Source of the DNA: an uncultured Clostridia bacterium
GTDB taxonomy: Bacteria; Bacillota; Clostridia; Oscillospirales; Acutalibacteraceae
NCBI GenBank assembly: GCA_946186665.1
Contig: CAMHOE010000009.1
Span: 1-64,000, forward strand
Length of the DNA: 64,000 bases
Reading direction: 5' to 3'
Below are positions 44,389 through 53,606 of the stretch, piece after piece. The notes beneath the pieces are model-generated. The model did not search any database. It was not told the DNA's origin and worked only from the letters and a program-made list of their open reading frames with translations. The position numbers were made by a program, and so were the translations under genes. The stretch's first letter is position 1. Each line of letters begins with the position of its first letter.

Positions 44389-44389
44389 A

Positions 44390-44806
44390 CTACAGTCTGA
44401 ACGAAAATGGGAGCAGACTGCTCAGGTCATGGCACTGATATTCAGTTACACTCTTTGCCGCTATCACCTTAAAATCGTCATTACAATGCTCAGACAGAAC
44501 TTGTCTGCATATTCCACAGGGATAACAGAATTGTTTCAGACTTTCAGCTCCTGCGCTCTCTTCTCCGCCTGCTATCACTATCGCCTTAAAGCGGTGTTCT
44601 CCCTCAGAAACAGCTTTACATATCGCCGCCTGCTCTGCGCATATTCCGGCAGGATAGGATGAATTTTCTACATTCACCCCTGTATATACTCTGCCGCTCT
44701 CACCTAAAAGTGCCGCTCCGACTCTGAAGCCGGAATACGGTGCATAACTGTTTTCACGGGCTTTCAGTGCGCTGTCTATCAGACGTTCTATAGTCTCACT
44801 GTTCAT
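44390..44806 (-). CDS. cdd: Cytidine deaminase
   Basis: The 138-residue enzyme has the zinc and catalytic motifs NVENSSYPAGICAEQAA (Cys-Ala-Glu) and PCGICRQVL, giving the three-cysteine zinc site of the homotetrameric class. It deaminates cytidine and deoxycytidine in pyrimidine salvage. It lies 12 bases downstream of cysS and may be the last gene of the T-box-controlled transcript. Confidence 0.95.
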   Translation of the reverse strand: MNSETIERLIDSALKARENSYAPYSGFRVGAALLGESGRVYTGVNVENSSYPAGICAEQAAICKAVSEGEHRFKAIVIAGGEESAGAESLKQFCYPCGICRQVLSEHCNDDFKVIAAKSVTEYQCHDLSSLLPFSFRL

Positions 44807-44818
44807 TTCATCACCCGA

Positions 44819-46222
44819 TCATTCACTGACAACTATCGTTCCCTGAGGAGTATCCTTTATTGTGATGCCCCTTGCTTTCAGCTCATCACGAAGTCTGTCG
44901 GCCTCTGCCCAGTTCTTTTCCTTACGTGCCTGTGTGCGCTGGTCTATGAGACTCTGTATCTCGTCATCTATAGTGTTTTTCTTTTCTGTATACAGCAGTC
45001 CCAGAACATCCGCAAGCTCCTTATACAGAGAAAGGGCAAATTCACAAAGCTCTTTTGACGGCTTTGTCTGCGCGTTTACATTGGAGTTGATATCCCTTGC
45101 AAGCTCAAAAAGCGCAGATATCGCATCAGCTGTATTGAAGTCATCATCCATAGCTGTGATAAAGTCTTCTCTGTGGCTCAGCAAAAGCTCCTTGATCTTG
45201 TCCTCGCCGTCCTTCAGTGTACCCTCAGAGTTTTCTGCAAGGAAGCTCAGATCCTCACGGCAGTTATACAATCTTTCAAGTGCCGACTTGCACTGCTCTA
45301 TGATCTCTACAGAATAATTGATAGGACTGCGGTAATGTGAAGAAAGCATAAGATAGCGTATAGGCTCATAGCCATAGGTCTGCGCAACATCTCTGACAGT
45401 AAAGAAGTTGTTCAGGGATTTGGACATCTTGCGGTTATCCACGTTGATGTATCCGTTGTGCATCCAGTATCTTGCAAACTCAACTCCGTTGCAGCACTCA
45501 CTCTGCGCTACTTCGTTCTCGTGGTGAGGGAAGATAAGATCCTGACCGCCGCAGTGTATATCTATGGTATCTCCAAGATAACGCTTAGCCATAGCGGAAC
45601 ACTCTATGTGCCATCCCGGTCTGCCCTTGCCCCAGGGAGAATCCCATGAAGGCTCACCGGGCTTTGCACCTTTCCACAAAGCAAAATCCATAGGATCCTC
45701 TTTGGTATCGCCTATGCTTATTCTTGCGCCTGCTTCAAGCTCTTCAAGCGGTTGATGTGAAAGCTTGCCATAGTCCTTGAAGCGATTTGTACGGAAATAC
45801 ACATCTCCGTATTCTGTATGGTAAGCATAACCATTGTCCTCCAGTGACTTTACCATAGCGATTATCTGAGAGATATTTTCAGTAGCTCTGGGGTGAACGG
45901 TCGCTTCTCTTACATTAAGACCGGAAGCGTCCTTTTTGTATTCTGCTATATATTTTTCAGACACAGTAATGTAATCGCTGTCCTCTTCGTTGGCACGCTT
46001 TATGATCTTGTCGTCTATATCCGTAAAGTTCTGCACGAACCTTACTTTATATCCCCTGTATTCAAGGTATCTGCGGAATGTATCGAACACGCATATAGGA
46101 CGCGCGTTTCCTATATGGATATAGTTATATACAGTAGGTCCGCAGGCATAGATCTTTACCTCGCCCTCGTCTATGGTTTTCAGTTCTTCCTTTTTTCTTG
46201 TCATTGTGTTATAGATCTTCAT
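44819..46222 (-). CDS. cysS: Cysteinyl-tRNA synthetase
   Basis: The 467-residue class I synthetase has YIHIGNARP (HIGH motif), RKMSKSLNNF (KMSKS motif), the zinc-site Cys in KIYACGPTVYN and the WHIECSAMA segment. The C-terminal part is the usual helical DALR domain. The gene begins 3 bases after cysE, so both are under the T-box at 46927-47175. Confidence 0.97.
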   Translation of the reverse strand: MKIYNTMTRKKEELKTIDEGEVKIYACGPTVYNYIHIGNARPICVFDTFRRYLEYRGYKVRFVQNFTDIDDKIIKRANEEDSDYITVSEKYIAEYKKDASGLNVREATVHPRATENISQIIAMVKSLEDNGYAYHTEYGDVYFRTNRFKDYGKLSHQPLEELEAGARISIGDTKEDPMDFALWKGAKPGEPSWDSPWGKGRPGWHIECSAMAKRYLGDTIDIHCGGQDLIFPHHENEVAQSECCNGVEFARYWMHNGYINVDNRKMSKSLNNFFTVRDVAQTYGYEPIRYLMLSSHYRSPINYSVEIIEQCKSALERLYNCREDLSFLAENSEGTLKDGEDKIKELLLSHREDFITAMDDDFNTADAISALFELARDINSNVNAQTKPSKELCEFALSLYKELADVLGLLYTEKKNTIDDEIQSLIDQRTQARKEKNWAEADRLRDELKARGITIKDTPQGTIVVSE

Positions 46223-46225
46223 AGC

Positions 46226-46876
46226 TCATCCCTCTTTTGTGTTTTTGTTTTTTTCTATGATCTCTTTCAGCTTTTCAATTTCCAGCTCCAGCTGACATAT
46301 CTTCTGGGCGACAGGGTCGGTAATGTGTATCTGGTCAAGCTCACTGCAAGCCGTTTTTACGCCGTTCACACGAACCACCCTTGCCGGAACGCCCACAGCC
46401 GTAGCATTTTCAGGCACCTCTGTCAGCACCACAGCACCTGCCGCGATACGGGCGTTATCCCCTACTTTAAAGGGACCCAGAACCTTTGCTCCCGAACCGA
46501 CAAGTACATTGTTCCCAAGAGTCGGGTGACGCTTCCCGTGATCCTTGCCTGTTCCGCCAAGTGTCACATTCTGATAGATGGTGCAGTTATCACCGATCTC
46601 GGCAGTCTCTCCTATAACAACACCCATACCATGATCTATAAAAAGCCCCTTGCCGATCTTCGCACCGGGATGTATCTCAATTCCGGTCTTATGCCTTGCG
46701 CGCTGAGAGATATACCTTGCAATAAACTTCATATTGTGGCAGTAGAACCAGTGCGCCTTTCTGTACGCTCTTACAGCCTTATAACCGGAATACAGCCATT
46801 TGACCTCAAGTCTGCTCCTTGCCGCCGGATCTCTTTCCATTATAGAATCTATTTCCTCTTTTGTCCTCTTCAGCAT
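46226..46876 (-). CDS. cysE: Serine O-acetyltransferase
   Basis: I start at ATG 46876 with GAGGTGAG upstream; a longer frame to 47032 runs through the T-box and is not coding. The 216-residue enzyme is of the short (EpsC-type) class: a helical N-terminus, then a left-handed beta helix of hexapeptide repeats with IDHGMGVVIGETAEIGDN and VTLGGTGKDHGKRHPT. It makes O-acetylserine for cysteine synthesis. The tail is Lys/Glu-rich. Confidence 0.95.
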   Translation of the reverse strand: MLKRTKEEIDSIMERDPAARSRLEVKWLYSGYKAVRAYRKAHWFYCHNMKFIARYISQRARHKTGIEIHPGAKIGKGLFIDHGMGVVIGETAEIGDNCTIYQNVTLGGTGKDHGKRHPTLGNNVLVGSGAKVLGPFKVGDNARIAAGAVVLTEVPENATAVGVPARVVRVNGVKTACSELDQIHITDPVAQKICQLELEIEKLKEIIEKNKNTKEG

Positions 46877-46926
46877 ATTCTCACCTCTCAATATCCATAT
46901 CCGTAAAGTCCTGTTAGTAAAAACAG

Positions 46927-47175
46927 CTTCACAAAAAAACACCCCAATGCGCCTGAAACAGCACAAAAGGGGTGCAGAAAACACTGCACGGTTCCACCCG
47001 TATCCAACAGGCAAAGCACTGCCTGTCCTCATTATCCGGTAACGGCGGAGTCCGTATCGGGATTTCCCCCGATAAGCTCAGAAGTGCATTTCGCGAAACG
47101 CTGCTTGTTGCCCTCTCAGCATACAGGCAATTCTCTGTACAAGCACCTTTTCCGCTACTTCTCTTCATCACAGCT
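46927..47175 (-). promoter_or_regulatory. Cysteine T-box riboswitch upstream of cysE-cysS
   Basis: The minus strand shows the T-box core GGGTGGAACCGTGCAG (near 46986-47001), a stem I region with AGAGGGCAAC, and a specifier candidate TGC (47098-47096) that reads Cys. The terminator stem CACCCC/GGGGTG (46940-46974) is followed by a run of seven T. Uncharged tRNA-Cys should stabilise the antiterminator and turn on cysE, cysS and probably cdd. A -10 box TATAAT lies at 47197-47192 with a poor -35. Confidence 0.9.
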
Positions 47176-47220
47176 TTTACTATATACTTACATTATACAC
47201 TATGTCTATAAAAAATGCTA

Positions 47221-47243
47221 CACGCAGAGCCTGCGCTCCGGAA
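47221..47243 (-). repeat. GC-rich hairpin repeat, copy 2 (partial)
   Basis: On the minus strand GGAGCGCAGGCTCTGCGTG ends just where the -35 region of the T-box promoter would lie. It matches the hairpin family at 21662, 58762 and 62425. Confidence 0.5.
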
Positions 47244-47289
47244 ATCATTTTTACCGGGGCAGACACACGGGGAAAACCCTTTTCCAGCG

Positions 47290-47650
47290 GGTGCGTGACC
47301 GGTGCGTGACCGCACTGGACAACTTAACAACGCATCAACTTATAACAGAACCGTCCGCGTCGTGCTCCTCAGGGAGCACTTTGGCTATTGCTGAACACGT
47401 CTGTAGCTTTGCTCTTAAAAGCAGTAAGCGCGGACACATACCTACCCGTTCATTCAAAAGCTGCGCCGTGAATCGGCACCGGCAGTGCGTGACCGCACTG
47501 GACAACTTAGAACGCATCTACTTTTGTCTGAACCGTCCGCGTCGTGCTCCTCAGGGAGCACTTTGGCTATTTCAGTGCGCGTCTACAACTTTTGCCGCAA
47601 AACGCAGAAAAAGGGTTATTCCCCATACCCCTTTCCTAAAACCGCTGAAT
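47290..47650 (+). repeat. Two-hairpin dispersed repeat, copy 5 (double)
   Basis: A tandem GGTGCGTGACC start, a full element, the ACACATACCTACCCGTTC module and a second full element (about 47485-47595) are followed by CCATACCCCTTTCC...AACCGCTGAAT. The order is the same as in copy 3, so this compound form has itself been copied. It fills most of the gap between pgsA and the T-box. Confidence 0.87.
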
Positions 47651-47744
47651 TAAAAGTCCTGCTATAATTCGTTTCCTCACCCCAAAAGCACTTCCTGCGT
47701 GTGCCGCCAAAAACGTACCGACATTCCACTTTCTACATTTTTGA

Positions 47745-48338
47745 TTACTTAGCAGTTCTGATGTACTCAAAGTTCTGAACAATGTATATTATTCCGGATA
47801 TAAGGGTAAAGATCACGGATATCCAGATAAGCGCCGTTCCTGCCACGCCGAACCAGAAGGATATTGTCTGAGTATCACCAATTGTGATTATCTTCATTGA
47901 GTCAAGCTCCAGAATGTATCGCAGCAGCATAACAACAATGACAGCGGCTATCTGACTTACAGTTTTCACCTTGCCCCAGTTATTAGCCGCTACGACCTTT
48001 CCTTTACCCATGGCCGCAAGACGCACTGACGTGACCGCAAACTCCCGTGTCACTATCACAATGAGTGAGATACAATCTGTCAGTCCCAACTGTATAAAAC
48101 AGGCAAGGGCTGAAAGTATCATCACCTTGTCAGCCAACGGGTCGGCAAATTTACCGAAGTCAGTCACCATATTCATTTTTCTTGCTATCTTTCCGTCAAG
48201 ATGATCCGTATATGCCGCCGCACAGAATATTATCAATGCAATAAGGTAATGGTGCGGTATAGATGGCATCAACAGAAAAAACACATAAAACGGTACGAGT
48301 ATCAGTCTGAGTACCGTAAGCTTATTCGGTAAATTCAT
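47745..48338 (-). CDS. pgsA: CDP-diacylglycerol-glycerol-3-phosphate 3-phosphatidyltransferase
   Basis: The 197-residue membrane enzyme has the CDP-alcohol phosphatidyltransferase motif D-x2-D-G-x2-A-R-x8-G-x3-D-x3-D in its second helix region (about 42-68) and the opening NLPNKLTVLRL typical of PgsA. It makes phosphatidylglycerol phosphate. About five membrane helices. It lies downstream of rimO, a common order in Firmicutes. Confidence 0.94.
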   Translation of the reverse strand: MNLPNKLTVLRLILVPFYVFFLLMPSIPHHYLIALIIFCAAAYTDHLDGKIARKMNMVTDFGKFADPLADKVMILSALACFIQLGLTDCISLIVIVTREFAVTSVRLAAMGKGKVVAANNWGKVKTVSQIAAVIVVMLLRYILELDSMKIITIGDTQTISFWFGVAGTALIWISVIFTLISGIIYIVQNFEYIRTAK

Positions 48339-48398
48339 ATGGAATTAGCCCTTTCGCAGATTTATTCTCCGGCATTCCGCCGCAGTAAAAGCAGGATG

Positions 48399-48461
48399 TA
48401 GTGGTTAGTGATTAGTGTTTAGTGTTTAGTGGTCAGTGGAGAGTTCAAAGCTCAAAGCCAA
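48399..48461 (+). repeat. Heptanucleotide array TAGTGNT
   Basis: Units TAGTGGT, TAGTGAT, TAGTGTT twice, TAGTGGT, CAGTGGA, then in phase GAGTTCA and AAGCTCA. Read in reverse it has the same order of unit types (TGAGCTT then ACCACTA) as the array at 44284-44388. Confidence 0.8.
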
Positions 48462-48467
48462 CTTACT

Positions 48468-48534
48468 ATGATACATTTTTGCTTTAGCAAAAATGAACCA
48501 CAATTATTCACTATTCATTATTCACTGTTCACTA
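48468..48534 (+). repeat. Palindrome plus heptad element, copy 4
   Basis: CATTTTTGC-TTTA-GCAAAAATG, AACCACAATTATT, and four 7-base units (TTCACTA, TTCATTA, TTCACTG, TTCACTA at 48507-48534). The last two units lie inside the rimO coding end. Confidence 0.77.
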
Positions 48535-49865
48535 ATTTCCTTGTAGTATCCCATGAGGTCGCAGTCTACGGTGTCGGTTATTTCGACCTTTACAATGTCG
48601 CCTATTACGGGCTTTTTGCCCTCTGTAACGAAGAATACTCTGCCATCGACCTCAGGCGCGTCAGCCTTGCTCCTGCCAAAGAAACATTCTGCATAGCGGT
48701 CGAAGCCCTCACATATCACGTTTATTGTCCTGCCTATCTGTTTTTTGGCAAGCTCCGCCATAATTATCTGCTGCTGCTCCATGATTATCTCCTGACGGTG
48801 CTTTTTGGTGTCCTCGTCAAGCTGGTCTTTCATCTTTGCAGCCGCAGTGTCCTCCTCAGGAGAATAAGCAAAGCAGCCCAGACGGTCAAACTTTATTTCA
48901 TTTACGAATGAGGAAAGCTCTTCAAACTCCTCAGCTGTCTCTGATGGAAAGCCCGTCATAAGGGTAGTGCGTATGGTAATGCCCTTGACTTTCTCCCTGA
49001 GCTTACGGATAAGCTCTGTAAGGGACTGTCTGTCCCCATGTCTGTTCATCAGCTTCAATATCCTGCCGTTGCAGTGCTGTAGCGGAATATCTATATATTT
49101 AAGTATCTTATCTTCTTTTGCAATAACATCTATCAGTTCATCCGTCATCCTGTCGGGGTAGCAATACAGCACTCTGATATGACAGACCTCGTCTATTCTG
49201 CAAAGCTTAGTCAGAAGCTCTGCAAGCTGAGGCTTTCCTGTCAGGTCCTCGCCGTATCTGCTCGTATCCTGAGCGATAAGGATAAGCTCCTTTACGCCGC
49301 TTTTTGAAAGCTCCTTTGCTTCGTTAAGGATATCATCCATAGGACGGCTGCGGAAACGTCCCCTTATCATAGGTATAGCGCAATATGTACATTTATTGTC
49401 ACAGCCCTCAGCTATTTTCAGGTACGAATAGTAGAAGGGCGTGCTTCTTACTCTGCCGCCGCAAAGACTCAGCTGTGTCTTTTCAGGGAAAAGCTCTGTC
49501 TTTTTTCCGTCAAGAACTTCCTTTATCACATCCGCAATAGTAGCGTTGGCACCGATACCGATAACAGCGTCCACTTCAAAAAGCTCTTTCATCACTTCGC
49601 TTTTATATCTTTCAGCAAGACAGCCTGTTACAATGATAGCCTTTATCCTGCCCTCTTTTTTCAGGCTTGCAAGCTCCAGTATCTCATCTATACTTTCCTG
49701 CTTTGCATCCTCTATGAAGCCGCAGGTATTGACTATTGCAACATCGGCAAATGCCACGTCTGCCACAAGCTGATATCCTGCCTGCTTGAGTGTAAAGAGC
49801 ATCATTTCCGCATCAACACGGTTCTTGGCACAGCCAAGACTCACCATTCCAACTTTCACTGCCAT
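48522..49865 (-). CDS. rimO: Ribosomal protein S12 methylthiotransferase RimO
   Basis: The 447-residue radical-SAM enzyme has the MiaB-like N-terminal domain with three Cys (VSLGCAKNRVDAE, VNTCGFIEDAK, VTGCLAERY) and the radical-SAM motif CDNKCTYC near 157. A C-terminal TRAM domain follows. SLGCAKNRVD marks RimO and not MiaB. It methylthiolates an Asp of S12. The last residues before the stop (ISEQ) coincide with heptad units of the repeat at 48507-48534. Confidence 0.95.
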   Translation of the reverse strand: MAVKVGMVSLGCAKNRVDAEMMLFTLKQAGYQLVADVAFADVAIVNTCGFIEDAKQESIDEILELASLKKEGRIKAIIVTGCLAERYKSEVMKELFEVDAVIGIGANATIADVIKEVLDGKKTELFPEKTQLSLCGGRVRSTPFYYSYLKIAEGCDNKCTYCAIPMIRGRFRSRPMDDILNEAKELSKSGVKELILIAQDTSRYGEDLTGKPQLAELLTKLCRIDEVCHIRVLYCYPDRMTDELIDVIAKEDKILKYIDIPLQHCNGRILKLMNRHGDRQSLTELIRKLREKVKGITIRTTLMTGFPSETAEEFEELSSFVNEIKFDRLGCFAYSPEEDTAAAKMKDQLDEDTKKHRQEIIMEQQQIIMAELAKKQIGRTINVICEGFDRYAECFFGRSKADAPEVDGRVFFVTEGKKPVIGDIVKVEITDTVDCDLMGYYKEISEQ

Positions 49866-49902
49866 AATGTACTATCCTTTCCGTTTTTGCTCCGAAGGTT
49901 TT

Positions 49903-50526
49903 TTATATGGACGCATAAAGGTCATCATCTGCAAGATGCTCCATAGCTTCTTTTATATCCGACCAGCGATACCCCATTGCTCTCAGGGAATTGACAGTCC
50001 TTGCCACGTCCTTGTCATTCGAGAGCCTGCGTGAATATTTTGTTTCCAAAAGTATCGTTATCTGTTCCACAGGGTCAGCCTCCAGTTCATCGAGTGCTTC
50101 CTCTGCGGTATATTTATCTATGCCCTTTTTCATCAATTCAAACGCCGCACGTTCACGGGAATAATGCTTTCGTTCAATGAGCTGCTGTGCGTATTCACGG
50201 GCATATTTTTCATCATCAATAAGTCCCAGCTCCTCCAGTCGTTCTATCGCAGACTCCGCTGCGTTTTCTCCATAGAGGGGCAGAAGCTTGTCATATATTT
50301 CCTTGCGTGTGCGGCTGCGGTATTCGATAAGGTACAGGGCTTTCTCCTTTGCGCGGCTCACTTTAGAAGCTTCAAGAAGCTCGTACAGCTCATCGTCATT
50401 TATCTCCGAACCGGTTTTATAACCCTTTGACGCAAGAGTGAGGGTATCGACACTCACCGCATACTCACCGTCAATGTACAGTGCTGTCATACCCTTTTTT
50501 CTTTCCTCTGCTGCTGTGATAAGCAT
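49903..50526 (-). CDS. recX: RecX regulator of RecA
   Basis: The 207-residue helical protein has the RecX tandem three-helix repeats with ALYLIEYRSRTRKEIYDKL, IERLEELGLIDDEKYAREY and ERKHYSRERAAFEL. The N-terminal 60 residues form a small beta domain (ALYIDGEYAVSVD). RecX limits RecA filament extension. It begins 3 bases after recA and is surely co-transcribed. Confidence 0.94.
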   Translation of the reverse strand: MLITAAEERKKGMTALYIDGEYAVSVDTLTLASKGYKTGSEINDDELYELLEASKVSRAKEKALYLIEYRSRTRKEIYDKLLPLYGENAAESAIERLEELGLIDDEKYAREYAQQLIERKHYSRERAAFELMKKGIDKYTAEEALDELEADPVEQITILLETKYSRRLSNDKDVARTVNSLRAMGYRWSDIKEAMEHLADDDLYASI

Positions 50527-50529
50527 TTA

Positions 50530-51687
50530 TTACTCCACCAATATATCAATATCCGCATCCGAAGTCCTTGCGTTCTGCTCAGGCTCCTTTTCAGCCGTTT
50601 CCGGTACAGCTTCCTGTTCTACCGGAGTTGTTTCGGGCTTTGCATCCGCTTTATCTGCCTTTGCAGCTTTGGACTTTGACTTGCCGGCTTTTACGAAGGT
50701 AAGCCTGTCTTTATTTGCCATAAGCTCATCTTCGACCTTTTTGGCAACATCCGGATTATCAAGAAGATACTGCTTGGCGTTATCACGACCCTGAGCTATC
50801 CTGTTGCCGTCATAGGAGAACCATGCGCCGCTCTTTTTTATGACATCTATGCTTACCGCAAGGTCAAGAAGCTCGCCGACTCTGGATATGCCCTGTCCGT
50901 ACATTATATCAAACTCAGCTTCACGGAAGGGCGGTGCAATTTTGTTTTTAACTACCTTAGCCCTTGTTCTGGAACCGACTACCTCGCCGCCGACCTTCAG
51001 CGACTCAACCTTTCTTATATCGAGACGCACAGATGAATAGAACTTCAGCGCACGTCCGCCGGGAGTCGTCTCCGGATTGCCGAAAAGTATGCCCACCTTT
51101 TCACGGAGCTGGTTTATGAATATCGCAACGCAGTTGAGCTTTGAAATAGAACCCGCAAGCTTTCTGAGTGCCTGAGACATAAGCCTTGCCTGCAAGCCCA
51201 CATGAGAAGCGCCCATATCTCCCTCTATCTCCGCCTTAGGCGCAAGAGCCGCAACTGAGTCTATTACAATGATATCAATAGCACCGGAACGCACAAGAGC
51301 CTCTGTTATTTCAAGTGCATCCTCACCTGTGTCCGGCTGTGACACGAGAAGTGAGTCTATATCAACACCGAGAGCCTGCGCATAAACAGGGTCAAGAGCG
51401 TGTTCAACGTCTATAAAGGCAGCGATACCGCCGTTTTTCTGTCCCTCAGCGATACAGTGCAGAGCAAGAGTTGTCTTACCAGAGGATTCAGGACCGTATA
51501 TTTCGGTTATTCTTCCTCTTGGAAGTCCGCCGATACCCAGTGCCATATCCAAAGACAAAGAACCTGTAGGTATTGCATCCACCTGCATAGCAGCATTTTG
51601 TCCGAGCCTCATAACGGCTCCTTTACCGAATTGTTTTTCTATCTGACTGAGGGCTGTCTCCAGTGCCTTCTGTTTATCAAATGCCAT
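50530..51687 (-). CDS. recA: RecA recombinase
   Basis: The 385-residue protein has Walker A GPESSGKT (65-72), Walker [11 protein letters not shown], loop L1/L2 segments ([29 protein letters not shown] with [17 protein letters not shown]) and a longer than usual C-terminal Lys/Ala/Glu-rich tail. The tail ends in an acidic stretch ([10 protein letters not shown]). It drives strand exchange and LexA cleavage. I found no clear LexA box in the 80 bases upstream. Confidence 0.98.
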   Translation of the reverse strand: MAFDKQKALETALSQIEKQFGKGAVMRLGQNAAMQVDAIPTGSLSLDMALGIGGLPRGRITEIYGPESSGKTTLALHCIAEGQKNGGIAAFIDVEHALDPVYAQALGVDIDSLLVSQPDTGEDALEITEALVRSGAIDIIVIDSVAALAPKAEIEGDMGASHVGLQARLMSQALRKLAGSISKLNCVAIFINQLREKVGILFGNPETTPGGRALKFYSSVRLDIRKVESLKVGGEVVGSRTRAKVVKNKIAPPFREAEFDIMYGQGISRVGELLDLAVSIDVIKKSGAWFSYDGNRIAQGRDNAKQYLLDNPDVAKKVEDELMANKDRLTFVKAGKSKSKAAKADKADAKPETTPVEQEAVPETAEKEPEQNARTSDADIDILVE

Positions 51688-51768
51688 AATTCTTCTTTCC
51701 TTTCATAACCTATTTTTTTATTGTAAACCACAAGTCCCCGACTGGAACTCGCTTCCATTATAATTTTA

Positions 51769-52617
51769 CTATTTTCTTGTCCCAAAAACAACCCTGTCCA
51801 GTCCTTGTATATCTTTTATGATATTTATATCGCATACTTTATTATCTTCAAGAAGCTGTGAAACTTCTTGTGCCTGAGTCTCGCCAATTTCCAGAACTAT
51901 CAAGCCGCCGCTTTTTAGCTTTCTAAGCCAGTGTCCGGCAATACAACGGTAAAACTCCAGACCGTCTGCGCCGCCGTCCAGTGCTTCCTTTGGTTCCCGC
52001 TGCACTTCTTTTTGCAAGGTCGGGATGACATCGGTTTCTATGTAAGGCGGATTTGAAACTATCAGGTCGAAGAAGCCGTCGGGATAGTTTTCAAACGCCG
52101 TAAAAATATCTCCCTGTACCGCACTTGCGTTATCGGCACCGTTCAGCGCAATATTTTTTTGCAGATACTCAAATGCCCTGTCCTGAAGCTCCAGCGCCGT
52201 GACATTGGTGTTCTTTCTCTCACAGGCTATGGTAACTGCGATTATCCCGCTTCCGGAACACAGGTCGATGATATTCCCTGAACACTGCTCCGGAATATTA
52301 TCAAGACAAGCTCTCACTGCAACTTCCGTATCGTCACGGGGAATAAGCACACCCTCTCCGACAAAGAAGTCCCTGTCCATAAATGTCCATTTGCCGATAA
52401 TGTATTGCAGCGGCGTACCGTTTGCTCTGTTTTCCACAGCAGCTTTGATCGTATCCTGCTCTGCTGTTGTGAGCTGCTTGTCCGGCGTTGCTGCAAGCGT
52501 AAGCCTTGTAATTCCAAGAAGCTCTTCTAAAATACACCGTGTTTCAAATACTACAGACTCTATACCGGCATCTTCAAGGCGGCTGCGGATATAAGTGTAC
52601 GCCTCTCTGTAAGTCAT
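51769..52617 (-). CDS. prmC: Release factor glutamine methyltransferase PrmC
   Basis: ATG 52617 (MTYREAYTYIR) is preferred over the longer frame to 52722, which only overlaps yqhQ. The 282-residue enzyme has the substrate domain, the SAM site IDLCSGSGIIAVTIA and the NPPY catalytic motif (IVSNPPYIETD). It methylates the GGQ glutamine of RF1/RF2. Its start overlaps the yqhQ stop (ATGA), the usual yqhQ-prmC pair; prfA is not next to it. Confidence 0.94.
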   Translation of the reverse strand: MTYREAYTYIRSRLEDAGIESVVFETRCILEELLGITRLTLAATPDKQLTTAEQDTIKAAVENRANGTPLQYIIGKWTFMDRDFFVGEGVLIPRDDTEVAVRACLDNIPEQCSGNIIDLCSGSGIIAVTIACERKNTNVTALELQDRAFEYLQKNIALNGADNASAVQGDIFTAFENYPDGFFDLIVSNPPYIETDVIPTLQKEVQREPKEALDGGADGLEFYRCIAGHWLRKLKSGGLIVLEIGETQAQEVSQLLEDNKVCDINIIKDIQGLDRVVFGTRK

Positions 52618-53576
52618 TTTATAATATCCTCGCCATTTTCCGGTATCACGTCTGCCATAGCGGCTATGGCCACTTCTATCATATCGTCCTTCGGTTCCTT
52701 TGTGGTGAGTCTCTGCATCCACATACCCGGTGCCGCTATTATTCTTGTAATGATATTATCATGTCTGCCGCATATTTTTATAAGCTCATAGCCTATTCCC
52801 ACTGTAATGGGCAGAAGAAGAAGCTTTACTGATGACCTCAGCCATACATTTGTAAATGGTATAAACAAGCCTATTATTATACCAACAATAAGCATAAGCA
52901 CAATAAAGCTGGTTCCGCATCTGGGATGGAAGCGGCTCTGTTTTCTGACGTTTTCCACATTCAGTTCAAGACCATGCTCATAGCAGAATATAGTCTTATG
53001 CTCCGCTCCGTGATACTGGAACACTCTTTTGATATCCTTATTCATGGACACAAAGCCCATATAAACAAGGAAGAGGATTATTCTGAGTATACCCTCGAAA
53101 GCAGAACGCCATATCATAGGCTCATTAAGGAAAGGGAACGCCGATGCAAGAAGATTAAAGAGGAAGGTAGGCACAAAGAAAAACACTGCCACACAAAAAA
53201 TAATAGCAATTACCATAGCAGTTCCCATAATAAAGCCTATCATTTTTTCTCCGAAATGCTTATCCAGCCATATATCCAGTTTACTAAGCTCCTCCTCAGG
53301 GACTTCTTCTCCATCAAGCGCCTTATCTGCCGACATCATAAGAGCCTTGTTGCCCGTTACAAAAGAGTCTATCATATTAGCGACTCCTCTTAATATGGGT
53401 ATCCTGAGTATCTTATATTTTTTTACAAGGTTAAGCGGTTCTATTTCCTCAAGCTCTATGCTCCCGTCCGACTTTCTTACACCCACACTGGTTTTCAGCG
53501 GACCTCTCATCATTATTCCCTCCATAAGTGCCTGTCCGCCTATGGAAGTTATTTTCTGTGTTTTCTCCCTTTTCAT
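52614..53576 (-). CDS. yqhQ: DUF1385 (YqhQ) membrane protein
   Basis: The 320-residue protein has the DUF1385 opening GGQALMEGIMMRGP, two to three membrane helices between about 95 and 175, and the signature YHGAEHKTIFCYEHG plus RFHPRCGTSF. The family is conserved in Firmicutes and usually sits beside prmC/prfA; the biochemical role is not established. Translationally coupled to prmC. Confidence 0.94.
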   Translation of the reverse strand: MKREKTQKITSIGGQALMEGIMMRGPLKTSVGVRKSDGSIELEEIEPLNLVKKYKILRIPILRGVANMIDSFVTGNKALMMSADKALDGEEVPEEELSKLDIWLDKHFGEKMIGFIMGTAMVIAIIFCVAVFFFVPTFLFNLLASAFPFLNEPMIWRSAFEGILRIILFLVYMGFVSMNKDIKRVFQYHGAEHKTIFCYEHGLELNVENVRKQSRFHPRCGTSFIVLMLIVGIIIGLFIPFTNVWLRSSVKLLLLPITVGIGYELIKICGRHDNIITRIIAAPGMWMQRLTTKEPKDDMIEVAIAAMADVIPENGEDIIK

Positions 53577-53606
53577 CTCTTCGCTCCTTATTCCTATATA
53601 GTGAAA

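Noticed and set aside
46877..47032. Longer cysE start
   Set aside because: This segment is the T-box terminator and antiterminator; the family's usual N-terminus and a ribosome binding site fit ATG 46876.
51688..51768. LexA box upstream of recA
   Set aside because: A GGAA-GCGAG-TTCC palindrome is present but does not match the Firmicute GAAC-N4-GTTC consensus.
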